From an uncultured Bryobacteraceae bacterium (GTDB lineage: Bacteria > Acidobacteriota > Terriglobia > Bryobacterales > Bryobacteraceae): a DNA stretch of 33,606 nucleotides. The DNA lies in assembly GCA_937920635.1 (NCBI GenBank), contig CAKZUE010000088.1, positions 1 to 33,606 of the forward strand, given 5' to 3'. Positions within the stretch are counted from its first letter, which is position 1. Each line of letters begins with the position of its first letter. The notes under the pieces are model-generated. The model made no database searches and was not told where the DNA came from. It worked only from the letters and a program-made list of their open reading frames with translations. This document shows positions 1 to 7,338 of this stretch, in pieces. A program made the position numbers and the translations under genes.

Positions 1-288
1 CCTTACCCGGCCCGCCACGTCTATCATCAGTTTGTGATTCGCGCTCCGGAACGTGACGGCCTGCGGCGGCATCTGGCCTCGCTGGGCATCGGCTCGGAGA
101 TTTACTATCCGCTGCCGCTTCACCGGCAGAAGTGCTTTGCCTGGCTGGGCTATGAGGAAGGCTCGTTGCCGGAAAGCGAGCGCGCCTCGCGCGAAGTTCT
201 GGCGCTGCCCGTCTACCCGGAGTTGAGCAGCGGAACCGTCGCCGAAATCTGTCAGGCGGTCGCCGCCTTTTATCACGGAAGGGCATGA
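1..288 (+). CDS. DegT/DnrJ/EryC1/StrS aminotransferase, C-terminal part
   Basis: The frame is open from the first base, so only the last 95 codons are present and the PLP lysine lies outside the window. The C-terminal pattern is typical of the sugar aminotransferase family: a tyrosine-histidine-glutamine strand (VYHQFVIR), an RDGLRRHLASLGIGSEIYYP segment, then PLPLHRQKCF and a final ALPVYPELS stretch. These enzymes transaminate nucleotide-linked keto-sugars for polysaccharide or glycan synthesis. The stop overlaps the next start as ATGA (285-288), so it is translationally coupled to the FemAB-like gene and belongs to the exosortase/exopolysaccharide region. The exact sugar substrate cannot be told from this fragment. 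Confidence 0.85.
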   Translation, partial: PYPARHVYHQFVIRAPERDGLRRHLASLGIGSEIYYPLPLHRQKCFAWLGYEEGSLPESERASREVLALPVYPELSSGTVAEICQAVAAFYHGRA

Positions 289-1319
289 GCATCCACGTCC
301 GGCCCCTGTCACAGGAGCATGAGGCAGAGTGGAACCGCTTCGTCAGGCGGCATCCGCTTGGTTCGCCGTTCCATCTCACCCAGTGGCGCGACTGCATCCA
401 CGCCACCTTCGGGTATGCGCCCCGTTACCTGCTGGCCGAAACCGGGGGCGAGGTGCGGGGCGTGCTGCCGCTGTTTCTGGTGTGGACGCCGCTGGCTGGC
501 AGAATCCTGCTGTCGACGCCTTTCGCCGTCTATGGGGGCATTCTCGCCGACGATGAGGAAGCGAAGCAGGCGCTGAAGAGCCGGCTCGTGGAGATGGCAG
601 GCCAGGAGCGGGTGCGGCATGCGGAGTTGCGCAACGCATGGACGGAGCAATGCGCCGGCTTCCAGCCCGTCCGGCGGTATGTCACCTTCACGCAGGAGCT
701 GAAAGGCACGGAAGAAGAGCTGTTGCAGAGCATCCCGCGCAAGACCCGGGCGGCGATCCGGAAGTCTTTGCAGTGCGGGCTGTCGTCCCGCCGCACGAGA
801 AATCTGGACTCGTTCTGCCGCCTGTATCTGGCCAACCTGCGCCGGCTTGGCACGCCTGCGTTTCCCCGGTCGCACTTCCGGCGGCTGCTGGAAAGGTTCG
901 GCGAAGAAGCGTTCGTGCTGGAGGTGCTGTCGGAGGGCCGCGTGATCGCAGCCGTGCTCACATTCATCTTCGGCGACCGCATCCTGCCTTATTACGGGGC
1001 GTCCGACCCGGGCTTCCACGCTCTCCAGCCCAACAACTTCATGTACTGGGATCTGATGCGGACCGGACTGCGCGAAGGGGCGCGGCTGTTCGATTTCGGC
1101 AGGAGCAAAATCGAACGCAGCGGGTCGTTCGATTTCAAGTCCCATTGGGGCATGGCCATGCGCGAGCTGCCCTATGAGGTGTTGCTGCAGGGCGGGGCGG
1201 AGGCGCCCGACCTGAGTCCGAACAATCCTAAGTACGAGCTGTTTCTTGCCACGTGGAAGCGGCTGCCCCTGTGGTTGACCAACGCGGCAGGCCCGGTGCT
1301 GATAAAATGGGTGCCCTAG
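285..1319 (+). CDS. FemAB-like acyltransferase, exosortase/PEP-CTERM-locus type
   Basis: A 344-aa soluble protein with the double GNAT-like fold expected of FemAB proteins. The N-terminal part carries PFHLTQWRDCIHATFGY (about residues 27-43). A basic SIPRKTRAAIRKS segment lies at about 149-161. The C-terminal Acetyltransf_6-like half has ILPYYGASDPGFHALQPNNFMYWDLM followed by a DFGRSK motif and a FDFKSHWG motif. Family knowledge: FemAB relatives transfer amino acids from aminoacyl-tRNA, and a distinct subfamily travels with exosortase loci. Here it lies between a sugar aminotransferase (4-bp overlap) and an exosortase, which supports that subfamily. The acceptor substrate is unknown. Confidence 0.82.
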   Translation: MSIHVRPLSQEHEAEWNRFVRRHPLGSPFHLTQWRDCIHATFGYAPRYLLAETGGEVRGVLPLFLVWTPLAGRILLSTPFAVYGGILADDEEAKQALKSRLVEMAGQERVRHAELRNAWTEQCAGFQPVRRYVTFTQELKGTEEELLQSIPRKTRAAIRKSLQCGLSSRRTRNLDSFCRLYLANLRRLGTPAFPRSHFRRLLERFGEEAFVLEVLSEGRVIAAVLTFIFGDRILPYYGASDPGFHALQPNNFMYWDLMRTGLREGARLFDFGRSKIERSGSFDFKSHWGMAMRELPYEVLLQGGAEAPDLSPNNPKYELFLATWKRLPLWLTNAAGPVLIKWVP

Positions 1320-1395
1320 ACAGGTGCGTGCCTTGCATCCGCGGCGGAGCGCGGCGCCTGGCGATGGGTTCGGGAGAGTCAAAACCGGAAAGAGC

Positions 1396-2274
1396 ATGAG
1401 CGCGGATGTTACCCATACCCTTGTGGCGAGAACCGGAGTGCGGGGGTTGCCCTGGCTGCTCATCGGCTGGATTGGTCTGCTGCTGGCCGTGCTGTATTAT
1501 CCGGTTCTGCTCCAGATGGGGCGGGACTGGTACCTCGACGACAACATGGGACATGGCTTCTTTGTTCCCGTGGTGTCGGCCTGGATCATCTGGCAACAAC
1601 GCACGAAACTGCTGGCGGCTGCATACCGGCCCAATCTGTGGGGGCTGGCTATCGTGCTGATGGGAGGCCTGCTGCTGGTGGTGGGGACGTATGCGGTGGA
1701 ACAGACGGTGATGCGGGGCTCGTTCCTCATTTCCCTGTGGGGAGCGGTGGTCACTCTCGGCGGTTTCCGCCTTCTCCTGGACCTTGCCTTTCCGCTGTTT
1801 CTGCTGGTTTTCATGATTCCGCTGCCGGCAGTGATCTACAACCAGATCACGTTTCCGCTGCAGATGTTTGCCAGCCAGGTAGCGGAAGCGGCGTTGAGCC
1901 TGCTGGGCATTCCCGTGCTCCGGGAAGGCAACATCCTGGAGCTGCCCAGCCAGAGGCTCTCGGTCGTCGAGGCCTGCAGCGGCATCCGCTCGCTGATGTC
2001 GCTCACCTACCTTTCGCTGATTTATGGCCACCTGTTCGAGTCCCGCCTCTGGTTGCGCATTGTGCTCCTGTTGCTCACGCCTGCCATAGCCATCCTGGTG
2101 AACGCCGCGCGGGTGGCCATTACCGGCCTGCTCAGCGAATATGACCCCGAGCTGGCCGTGGGCGCCTTCCACACGATGGAAGGCTGGTTCATGTTCCTTC
2201 TGGCTTTGATGCTGCTGGTGATTGTCCATCGGCTCCTGGGGAGGATCGCACGCCGGTATGGATCCCAAAGCTGA
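1396..2274 (+). CDS. exosortase (membrane cysteine transpeptidase-like)
   Basis: A 292-aa polytopic membrane protein with about eight hydrophobic segments. The expected catalytic residues are visible: Cys194 in VVEACSGIRSL, Arg239 in VNAARV, and His259 in GAFHTMEGW. Exosortases recognise C-terminal PEP-CTERM-type sorting tags at the inner membrane, cleave them, and are thought to attach the protein to surface polysaccharide. I chose the ATG at 1396 because GGAAAG lies just upstream; an in-frame GTG at 1324 would add a non-hydrophobic tail. It overlaps epsI by 17 bp. No PEP-CTERM substrate is encoded in the window, so the targets lie elsewhere. The exact exosortase subtype is not assigned. Confidence 0.92.
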   Translation: MSADVTHTLVARTGVRGLPWLLIGWIGLLLAVLYYPVLLQMGRDWYLDDNMGHGFFVPVVSAWIIWQQRTKLLAAAYRPNLWGLAIVLMGGLLLVVGTYAVEQTVMRGSFLISLWGAVVTLGGFRLLLDLAFPLFLLVFMIPLPAVIYNQITFPLQMFASQVAEAALSLLGIPVLREGNILELPSQRLSVVEACSGIRSLMSLTYLSLIYGHLFESRLWLRIVLLLLTPAIAILVNAARVAITGLLSEYDPELAVGAFHTMEGWFMFLLALMLLVIVHRLLGRIARRYGSQS

Positions 2275-2944
2275 CCGATTCGCGCTTGCCTCGCGCCGGG
2301 GCGCCGTCCTCGCGCTCAGCCTCCTTTTGATCGGCGAGGCTGCCGCCTACCACCTCCTGCCCAAGGCGGAGAAGAGTTTCCCGGTCAGGCCGTTGCGCGA
2401 GTTTCCGGCGGAAATCGACGGGTGGCGCATGGTCGCCGACAACGGGATCGATCCGGAAGTGCAGCGGGTGCTGCGGGCGGACGACACGCTGAACCGCGTC
2501 TATGCAAAGCCGGGAACGCGGGCTGGACTCAACCTTTTTGTCGCGTTCTTCCGGTCGCAGACGACGGGCGCCGCGCCGCACTCGCCCAAGAACTGCCTGC
2601 CGGGCTCCGGTTACGCGCCGCTGGACTCGGGGACGGCGTCCATCGAAGTCCAGCCCGGGCGCCGAATCGAAGTGAATCGCTACATCGTGGCCCGGGGCGA
2701 CTCGCGGAGCCTTGTTCTGTACTGGTATCAGACGCCGGCCCGCATTGTCGCCAGCGAGTATGCCGCCAAGTTCTGGCTGGTGGCGGACTCGTTGCGCTAC
2801 CGCCGCTCGGACACGAGCCTGGTGCGGATCGTAGTGCCAATCCTCGACGGCGCCGACAGCGAGCAGGAAGTGCGGGAGTTTGCGCGGGTCCTGCTGCCTC
2901 GCCTCACGGAGTTCCTTCCCCGTCTCGAGAGCGGCGGCGAATGA
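2258..2944 (+). CDS. epsI: EpsI family exosortase-associated protein (DUF3485)
   Basis: A 228-aa protein with one N-terminal membrane segment (about residues 13-33) and a periplasmic domain containing HSPKNCLPGSGY (residues 108-119, Cys113), the hallmark of EpsI. In many species EpsI is fused to the exosortase or encoded next to it in exopolysaccharide loci, and its precise activity is not established. It begins inside the 3' end of the exosortase gene (ATG at 2258, 17-bp overlap), so the two are co-translated. A TTG at 2222 is the first possible start in the frame but would lie deep in the exosortase coding region. Its last 41 bp are overlapped on the other strand by a small putative membrane gene. 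Confidence 0.9.
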   Translation: MDPKADRFALASRRGAVLALSLLLIGEAAAYHLLPKAEKSFPVRPLREFPAEIDGWRMVADNGIDPEVQRVLRADDTLNRVYAKPGTRAGLNLFVAFFRSQTTGAAPHSPKNCLPGSGYAPLDSGTASIEVQPGRRIEVNRYIVARGDSRSLVLYWYQTPARIVASEYAAKFWLVADSLRYRRSDTSLVRIVVPILDGADSEQEVREFARVLLPRLTEFLPRLESGGE

Positions 2945-3029
2945 GGCGGATCAGCGTGACAGCCGCCTGGATCAGAACATAGAACACCCACACGGTCAAC
3001 CGGTCGGCCTGGAGGCGCCAGCGTTTCAT
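2904..3029 (-). CDS. putative 41-aa single-pass membrane microprotein
   Basis: A short open frame that starts with MKRWRLQADRLT, continues with one hydrophobic helix (about residues 12-29) and ends in an arginine-rich tail (LIRRRSRDGEG), giving a topology with a basic C-terminal flank. Its ATG overlaps the stop of the upstream 96-aa gene as ATGA (3026-3029), the coupling seen repeatedly among the real genes of this window. It runs antisense across the last 41 bp of epsI. No family recognised. The case for coding rests on the coupling, the membrane-like composition and the lack of any other use for the stretch; conservation has not been tested. Confidence 0.42.
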   Translation of the reverse strand: MKRWRLQADRLTVWVFYVLIQAAVTLIRLIRRRSRDGEGTP

Positions 3030-3316
3030 TCCGGGTCGGGGAAAGCCAGCCGGTACTGGCGCTTGGCAAAGAAATCGCGCGCGACGCGCTCAGGCGAGCT
3101 CCGCGCCACATACAGCACCCGGCCGCCGGAGCGTGCGGCCATTGCACGGGCCACGGCGAGTTCCTGATTCGCTTCCGCCACGCCTGGCGCCTGCCCGGAT
3201 TGCAGCCATTCCTCCGTCCAGTGATTTAGGCGCCGCTCCAATTGCAGATCGGCGCAGCGCCATTCGCCGCGCCGCAAGACGGCTTTGTGCTTTCCAATAC
3301 TCAAAATGATGCCCAT
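3026..3316 (-). CDS. hypothetical 96-aa protein
   Basis: No family recognised. It is a small, charged, probably soluble protein (MGIILSIGKHKAVLRRGEWR at the start) with an alpha-helical middle rich in Glu, Ala and Arg and a GGRVLYVAR strand near residue 68. Codon third positions are GC-rich, as in neighbouring real genes, and it fills an otherwise empty 465-bp gap between epsI and fliW. It is divergent from fliW and followed, by ATGA overlap, by the 41-aa membrane ORF. The ribosome binding site is weak (GGCGAG about 5 bases before ATG), so the start is uncertain. Confidence 0.5.
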   Translation of the reverse strand: MGIILSIGKHKAVLRRGEWRCADLQLERRLNHWTEEWLQSGQAPGVAEANQELAVARAMAARSGGRVLYVARSSPERVARDFFAKRQYRLAFPDPE

Positions 3317-3409
3317 CGTGCTCGCCGTGGAAATTCCCTTGTACCACAGGCGCCGCTTCTTTGGAGAGAAATCCCGCGGCGGCGCCCACTATTTACCGTG
3401 AGCGGAACA

Positions 3410-3832
3410 ATGGCTGAAACGCCTGCCGGCAACGTGCGAATCACCCGGTATCGCTTTCCTTTCGGCATCCCTGCTTTCGAACATCTGACCGCTTTCCGCC
3501 TCCTCGAGAATCCCGCCTGGGCGCCGCTGGCCGTGCTCGAGAGCGAATCAGAGCCTCCCGTGCGGTTTGCCTGCGCTCCCGTGCGGCTGATCGAGCCGGA
3601 TTACCGCCTCGAACTGTCTGAAGCGGAAAAGGCTGCACTTGCGATCTCCGCCCCCGGCCCGGAGCTGATCGTGCTGGCCATCCTCACGTTCGCCGCGGGA
3701 CGGCCTCCGACGGCGAACCTCCTGGCGCCCGTGGTCCTCAACCCGGCTACAGGCGCTGGCGTCCAGTCTGTTCAGGCCGACGCCTCGTATTCCCACATCC
3801 ATCCGCTCCGCCAGGAATCGCCATGTTCGTGA
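3410..3832 (+). CDS. fliW: flagellar assembly factor FliW-like CsrA antagonist
   Basis: A 140-aa protein matching FliW: an ITRYRFPFGIPAFEHLTAF beginning followed by LLENPAWAPLAVLESE, then FACAPVRLIEPDYRLEL, with a beta-rich composition. In Bacillus and relatives FliW binds CsrA and relieves its repression of flagellin mRNA until flagellin titrates FliW away. The ATG at 3410 starts just before the conserved domain; the frame remains open upstream, but that part has no family resemblance. The stop overlaps the csrA start by 10 bp, giving the classic fliW-csrA pair. No flagellar gene lies in the window. Confidence 0.87.
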   Translation: MAETPAGNVRITRYRFPFGIPAFEHLTAFRLLENPAWAPLAVLESESEPPVRFACAPVRLIEPDYRLELSEAEKAALAISAPGPELIVLAILTFAAGRPPTANLLAPVVLNPATGAGVQSVQADASYSHIHPLRQESPCS

Positions 3833-4137
3833 TCCGCCGCAAGGTAGGACAGTCCATCCGCATCGGGGACCAAATAGTGGTGGAGGTGCTCGATTCCACT
3901 CCAAACCGGGTGAAGCTGGGCATTTACGCGCCTGCGGAAGTCAGGGTGGCAAGGACGGAAGTGCTGATGGCCGAGACGCAGAACCGGGAAGCGGCCGGCT
4001 CGGCTGCCATGGATGCGCTTGCCAGCCTGGCCGAGCGGCTGCGCGCCGCAAATCCCCGGAACTGGACCCCAGGGCGGGATCCGGCAGCCGGTGGCGCGGC
4101 CACAGCTCCCGCTGGTCTGCCGGAAGACCCTGCCTGA
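3823..4137 (+). CDS. csrA: carbon storage regulator CsrA with extended C terminus
   Basis: The first 55 residues are a clear CsrA: MFVIRRKVGQSIRIGDQI, then VKLGIYAPAEVRVARTEV, with Arg44 (the main RNA-contacting residue in characterised CsrA) retained. CsrA dimers bind GGA-containing stem-loops in mRNA leaders and repress or stabilise translation. At 104 aa it is much longer than the usual 60-75 aa. The tail (about residues 56-104) has an Ala/Leu helix (MDALASLAERLRAA) and a Pro/Gly/Ala-rich end. The 10-bp overlap with fliW implies coupled production of the regulator and its protein antagonist. Confidence 0.93.
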   Translation: MFVIRRKVGQSIRIGDQIVVEVLDSTPNRVKLGIYAPAEVRVARTEVLMAETQNREAAGSAAMDALASLAERLRAANPRNWTPGRDPAAGGAATAPAGLPEDPA

Positions 4138-4235
4138 CCGGATTCATCGTGTCGGCACCGGGACCTGCGTACTGGGAAGAGGATGCTGGCGCACTGCCGC
4201 ATAAGGTCTTTACCGGAGCCGCTGTTTCAGGTTCA

Positions 4236-4598
4236 ATGGGGTTGATGGCACATCCTCAGGTATCCATCGGAGCGGGCAATCAGGCGATTCGGCTGAGTTC
4301 GGCGCGGATCCTGCTGGTCTTTGCTTACCTTCAGGCCCTGGACGTGATGACCACGCTGGCCTTTCTGCTGGCGGGCGTGCAGGAAGCCAACCCGCTTGTG
4401 CGCCAAACGATTGCGTGGACAGGCAGCCCGCTGGCCGGGCTGCTGCTGGTCAAATTTGCCGCGCTTCTGTTGGGACTGTACTGCTGGGCGAGTGGACGGG
4501 TGCGTCTTCTTCAACGCGCTAACATCTTTTTCGCGGCTCTGGTCGCCTGGAATCTCTGCTGCCTCGTGCTGGGACTGGGACGCGCGCCCCACGCGTGA
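4236..4598 (+). CDS. DUF5658-like small membrane protein
   Basis: A 120-aa protein with three to four hydrophobic helices. The motif LDVMTTLAFLLAG...EANPLVR (about residues 35-56) followed by a VKFAALLLGLYCW helix is the pattern of DUF5658 proteins, whose function is unknown. The frame also allows a GTG start at 4149 (149 aa), but its extra residues look non-coding and it has no ribosome binding site; ATGs at 4236 and 4245 are both possible. It follows csrA after about 100 bp and converges on the Flp pilin gene. Confidence 0.7.
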   Translation: MGLMAHPQVSIGAGNQAIRLSSARILLVFAYLQALDVMTTLAFLLAGVQEANPLVRQTIAWTGSPLAGLLLVKFAALLLGLYCWASGRVRLLQRANIFFAALVAWNLCCLVLGLGRAPHA

Positions 4599-4638
4599 GT
4601 CACGCCAGCGGAAGGCGCGCGATGCATGCCCTTTGCGC

Positions 4639-4872
4639 TCAAGTCTGGTTCGTCGAGTTCAGGAGAATCTCGGCGATGCGGTTGTAGATTTCGCGCATCG
4701 AACTGGTGGCGGTATAGGGGATCAGCGCGGCGCAGGCAACCGCGATAAAGCCCACGATCAGCGCGTACTCCACCAGGTCCTGTCCCCGGTCGCTCCTCTT
4801 CCCCGCAAGGAAAAGCGCGCCGATCTCCCGCTGGAGCCAGCGCGCTACCGTGTGCATTTGGCCATGCATCAT
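4639..4872 (-). CDS. Flp/Fap family type IVb pilin precursor
   Basis: A 77-aa prepilin. A basic N-terminal leader ends in Gly30, followed by QDLVEYALIVGFIAVACAAL; this matches the Flp consensus G/XXXXEY, with cleavage expected between Gly30 and Gln31 and Glu35-Tyr36 in place. The hydrophobic stretch (residues 33-52) would form the pilus core. Flp pilins build Tad pili for adhesion. GGAGG lies 3 bases before the first ATG and 6 before the second (4869), so either may be used. No Tad assembly genes lie in the window; the pilin stands alone between a membrane protein and a glycosyltransferase. Confidence 0.88.
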   Translation of the reverse strand: MMHGQMHTVARWLQREIGALFLAGKRSDRGQDLVEYALIVGFIAVACAALIPYTATSSMREIYNRIAEILLNSTNQT

Positions 4873-5008
4873 AGTCCTCCAACGCTTTCAGTACTAGTTC
4901 CATCTTGGCGTTGGTTTGGACAGCCCTCAACCAAGCAAAGGCCGTAGGACGATGCAAAAGTTAACTTAGTTATCCGGGCATGGCGCGGCATCGGGGCAGC
5001 CCTTCCCG

Positions 5009-6490
5009 TTGCTGTGGCAGGCCTCCGGTTTCGACTACACTGTTGACTTGCCCCTGAAGCTGAGCATCCTGATTCCCGTCTATAACGAGCGGGCCGTTGT
5101 GCGCCGGAGCCTCGAACAGGTGCTCCACGCGCCACTGCCCGAGGGTATGGAGCGGGAACTCGTCATCGTCGATGACTGCTCGCGCGATGGCACGTGGGAC
5201 ATTCTGCGGGAGATCGCATCGCAGAATCCCTGCATCCGCCTCTTCCGGCACGAAGTAAATCAGGGCAAGGGAGCGGCCGTGCGCACCGCCATCGGCCACG
5301 CCGAAGGCGATTTCTGCCTGATCCAGGACGCCGATCTTGAATACGATCCGCAGGAGTATCCCGTCCTCCTCAAGCCTCTGCTCGAGGGCAGGGCGGACGC
5401 CGTCTTCGGGTCGCGCTATCTGGCTGGCGAGAGCCGCCGCGTGCTGCCCTTCTGGCACACGGTGATCAATCAGACGCTGACGCTGATTTCGAACGTCTTC
5501 TCCAACATCCACGTCACCGACATGGAGACTTGCTACAAAGTCTTCCGCACGGATCTGCTGAAGTCGATCCCGATCCGCTCCAACCGCTTCGGTTTCGAGC
5601 CCGAAATCACCATGAAGTGCGCCAAGCGGCGGCTGCGGATCTACGAAGTGCCCATCAGCTACCACGGGCGCACATACGAGGAAGGGAAGAAGATCGGCTG
5701 GAAAGACGGGCTCCAGGCGCTGGGCGTGGTGCTGAAGTTCTGGCTGATCGACGATTTGTACGCCGACACGCGCGGCCGCGAAGCGATCATCAACCTGACG
5801 CGCACGCCCGCCTACATCGACTGGCTCTGCTCGATCCTGCGCACGGAGCTGGGCGACGAGGTGTTCGAGCTGTCGGCCGGCCTCGGCACTTTCTCGGCGC
5901 GCCTGATGGGACGGCGCCTGCGCTACCTGGCCACCGATCCCGACCCGCTGCACCTGCATGCCCTCCAGAACCGGTTCCTGCGCACGCCGAATGTGGAAGT
6001 GAGCGCCTGCCGGCCTGACGCGGCCGGGGATTTCCAGCCGTGGGCCGGACAATTTGACAGCGCCCTGGCGGTGAATGTGCTGGAAGGGCTTCAGGCCCCG
6101 GCAACCGCCCTGGAGGGCCTGCGGACGGTGCTGCGCCCAGGCGGGCGGCTTTTCCTGGTGGCGCCGCAGGGCCCTTGGCTCTTCGGCAGTGTCGACCGGG
6201 CCATGGGACAGTTGCGGCGGTTTCGCCGCAAGGAACTGGCGCGGATGCTGAAAGAAGCCGGCTTCGAGGTGCTGTGGATCCGCGACATCAACAAGGCCGG
6301 TGTCCTCGGCTGGTGGCTGGCTTCGCGCGTCCTGCGTCGAAGACGGCTATCGAAGCTGACTCTCAAGCTCTTCGACAAAACGGTGTGGCTGTGGCGCCTG
6401 GCCGACCGGCTGCTGCCCTGGCACGGACTGACGATGCTCGCCGCGGCGCAGCGCAAGGGCGATGGCCGCGCACCGGATCGGATAGACTAA
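5009..6490 (+). CDS. bifunctional family 2 glycosyltransferase / SAM methyltransferase
   Basis: A 493-aa two-domain protein. Residues about 18-250 are a DPM1-like GT2 domain: LSILIPVYNERAVV, VIVDDCSRDGTWD, a QDADLEYDP DxD-type motif (Asp107, Asp109) and FGSRYLAG. Residues about 255-430 are a class I methyltransferase, with a motif I-like ELSAGLGTFSARL (about 287-299), LATDPDPLHL and the post-motif LRPGGRLFLVAPQGPW. Such enzymes transfer a sugar to polyprenyl phosphate or a glycan, and the methyltransferase half may methylate the product. No good ribosome binding site is visible: the TTG at 5009 is the first in-frame start, TTG 5048 is an alternative, and family members usually begin at the KLSILIPVYNE strand. 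Confidence 0.85.
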   Translation: MLWQASGFDYTVDLPLKLSILIPVYNERAVVRRSLEQVLHAPLPEGMERELVIVDDCSRDGTWDILREIASQNPCIRLFRHEVNQGKGAAVRTAIGHAEGDFCLIQDADLEYDPQEYPVLLKPLLEGRADAVFGSRYLAGESRRVLPFWHTVINQTLTLISNVFSNIHVTDMETCYKVFRTDLLKSIPIRSNRFGFEPEITMKCAKRRLRIYEVPISYHGRTYEEGKKIGWKDGLQALGVVLKFWLIDDLYADTRGREAIINLTRTPAYIDWLCSILRTELGDEVFELSAGLGTFSARLMGRRLRYLATDPDPLHLHALQNRFLRTPNVEVSACRPDAAGDFQPWAGQFDSALAVNVLEGLQAPATALEGLRTVLRPGGRLFLVAPQGPWLFGSVDRAMGQLRRFRRKELARMLKEAGFEVLWIRDINKAGVLGWWLASRVLRRRRLSKLTLKLFDKTVWLWRLADRLLPWHGLTMLAAAQRKGDGRAPDRID

Positions 6491-6504
6491 ACAATTGCTC
6501 TCTT

Positions 6505-7338
6505 ATGGGACAACGTTTCCGCCACGCCATCTGCAATGAGATCTATCAGGGCTGGGACTTCGCCGAAGCCTGCCGCCACATGAAGGCGGCCGGATACGAG
6601 GGCATTGAAATCGCGCCGTTCACCCTCTCCGAGGATCCCTGCAACATTCCTGCGGCAGACCGCCGCCAATACAGGGAGATTCTCGAAAGCGAAGGCCTCC
6701 GCTTCGTCGGACTGCACTGGCTGATGGTGGCGCCGAAGGGCCTCCACGTCACCACGCCCGATGACGTTTTGCGCGCGAGGAGTTGGGAGCACATCCGCGG
6801 GCTGATCGACCTTTGCTCCGATCTGGGCGATGGCGGCGTGATGGTGTTCGGCTCGCCGTTGCAGCGTGGCACCGCCGGCGGCAGCACGCGCGAGGAGGCC
6901 ACGCTACGCTTCATCGACGGGCTGGCTTCGGTGGCGCCCCACGCCCAAGAGCGCGGAGTGACGATCCTGGTGGAAGCGCTGCCGAAGAACCAGACCGACG
7001 TCATCGGCACCCTGGCGGAAGCCGTGCAAGTGGTCCGCTCGGTAGGCAGTCCCGCGGTGGCCACCATGTTCGACACCCATAACGCGGTGGACGAGACGGA
7101 GCCGCATGAGGCGCTCATCGAGCGGTACTTCCCGCTCATCCGCCACGTGCACGTCAACGAGACCGATGGCGGCCACTGCGGCACCGGCGATTACGACTTC
7201 CGCCCCGTGCTCGCCGCGCTGTCCCGGCTAGGCTATCAGGGCTGGATTTCCCTGGAAGCGTTCGATTTCACGCCTGGCGCGGAGCGGATCGCCACCGAGA
7301 GCATCCGGTACCTGAACTCCATCATCGAGGAGCTATGA
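6505..7338 (+). CDS. sugar phosphate isomerase/epimerase family TIM-barrel protein
   Basis: A 277-aa protein of the xylose isomerase-like TIM-barrel superfamily. Visible elements: an early AAGYEGIEIAPFTL strand, MVFGSPLQRG, ILVEALPKNQTDV (metal-binding Glu), MFDTHNAVDE, RHVHVNETDGGHCGTGDYDF and a final WISLEAFDF with the last metal-binding Glu. These enzymes isomerise or epimerise sugars or related polyols; the substrate is unknown here. The ATG at 6505 is chosen because the homologous region starts there. The next gene overlaps by 4 bp (ATGA at 7335), so it is co-translated with the nucleotide-sugar epimerase. Confidence 0.85.
   Translation: MGQRFRHAICNEIYQGWDFAEACRHMKAAGYEGIEIAPFTLSEDPCNIPAADRRQYREILESEGLRFVGLHWLMVAPKGLHVTTPDDVLRARSWEHIRGLIDLCSDLGDGGVMVFGSPLQRGTAGGSTREEATLRFIDGLASVAPHAQERGVTILVEALPKNQTDVIGTLAEAVQVVRSVGSPAVATMFDTHNAVDETEPHEALIERYFPLIRHVHVNETDGGHCGTGDYDFRPVLAALSRLGYQGWISLEAFDFTPGAERIATESIRYLNSIIEEL

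Noticed and set aside
309-1463. 384-aa open frame on the minus strand
   Set aside because: It is antisense to the FemAB-like gene and is open only because of high GC; the product is rich in Arg, Gln, Pro with no domain.
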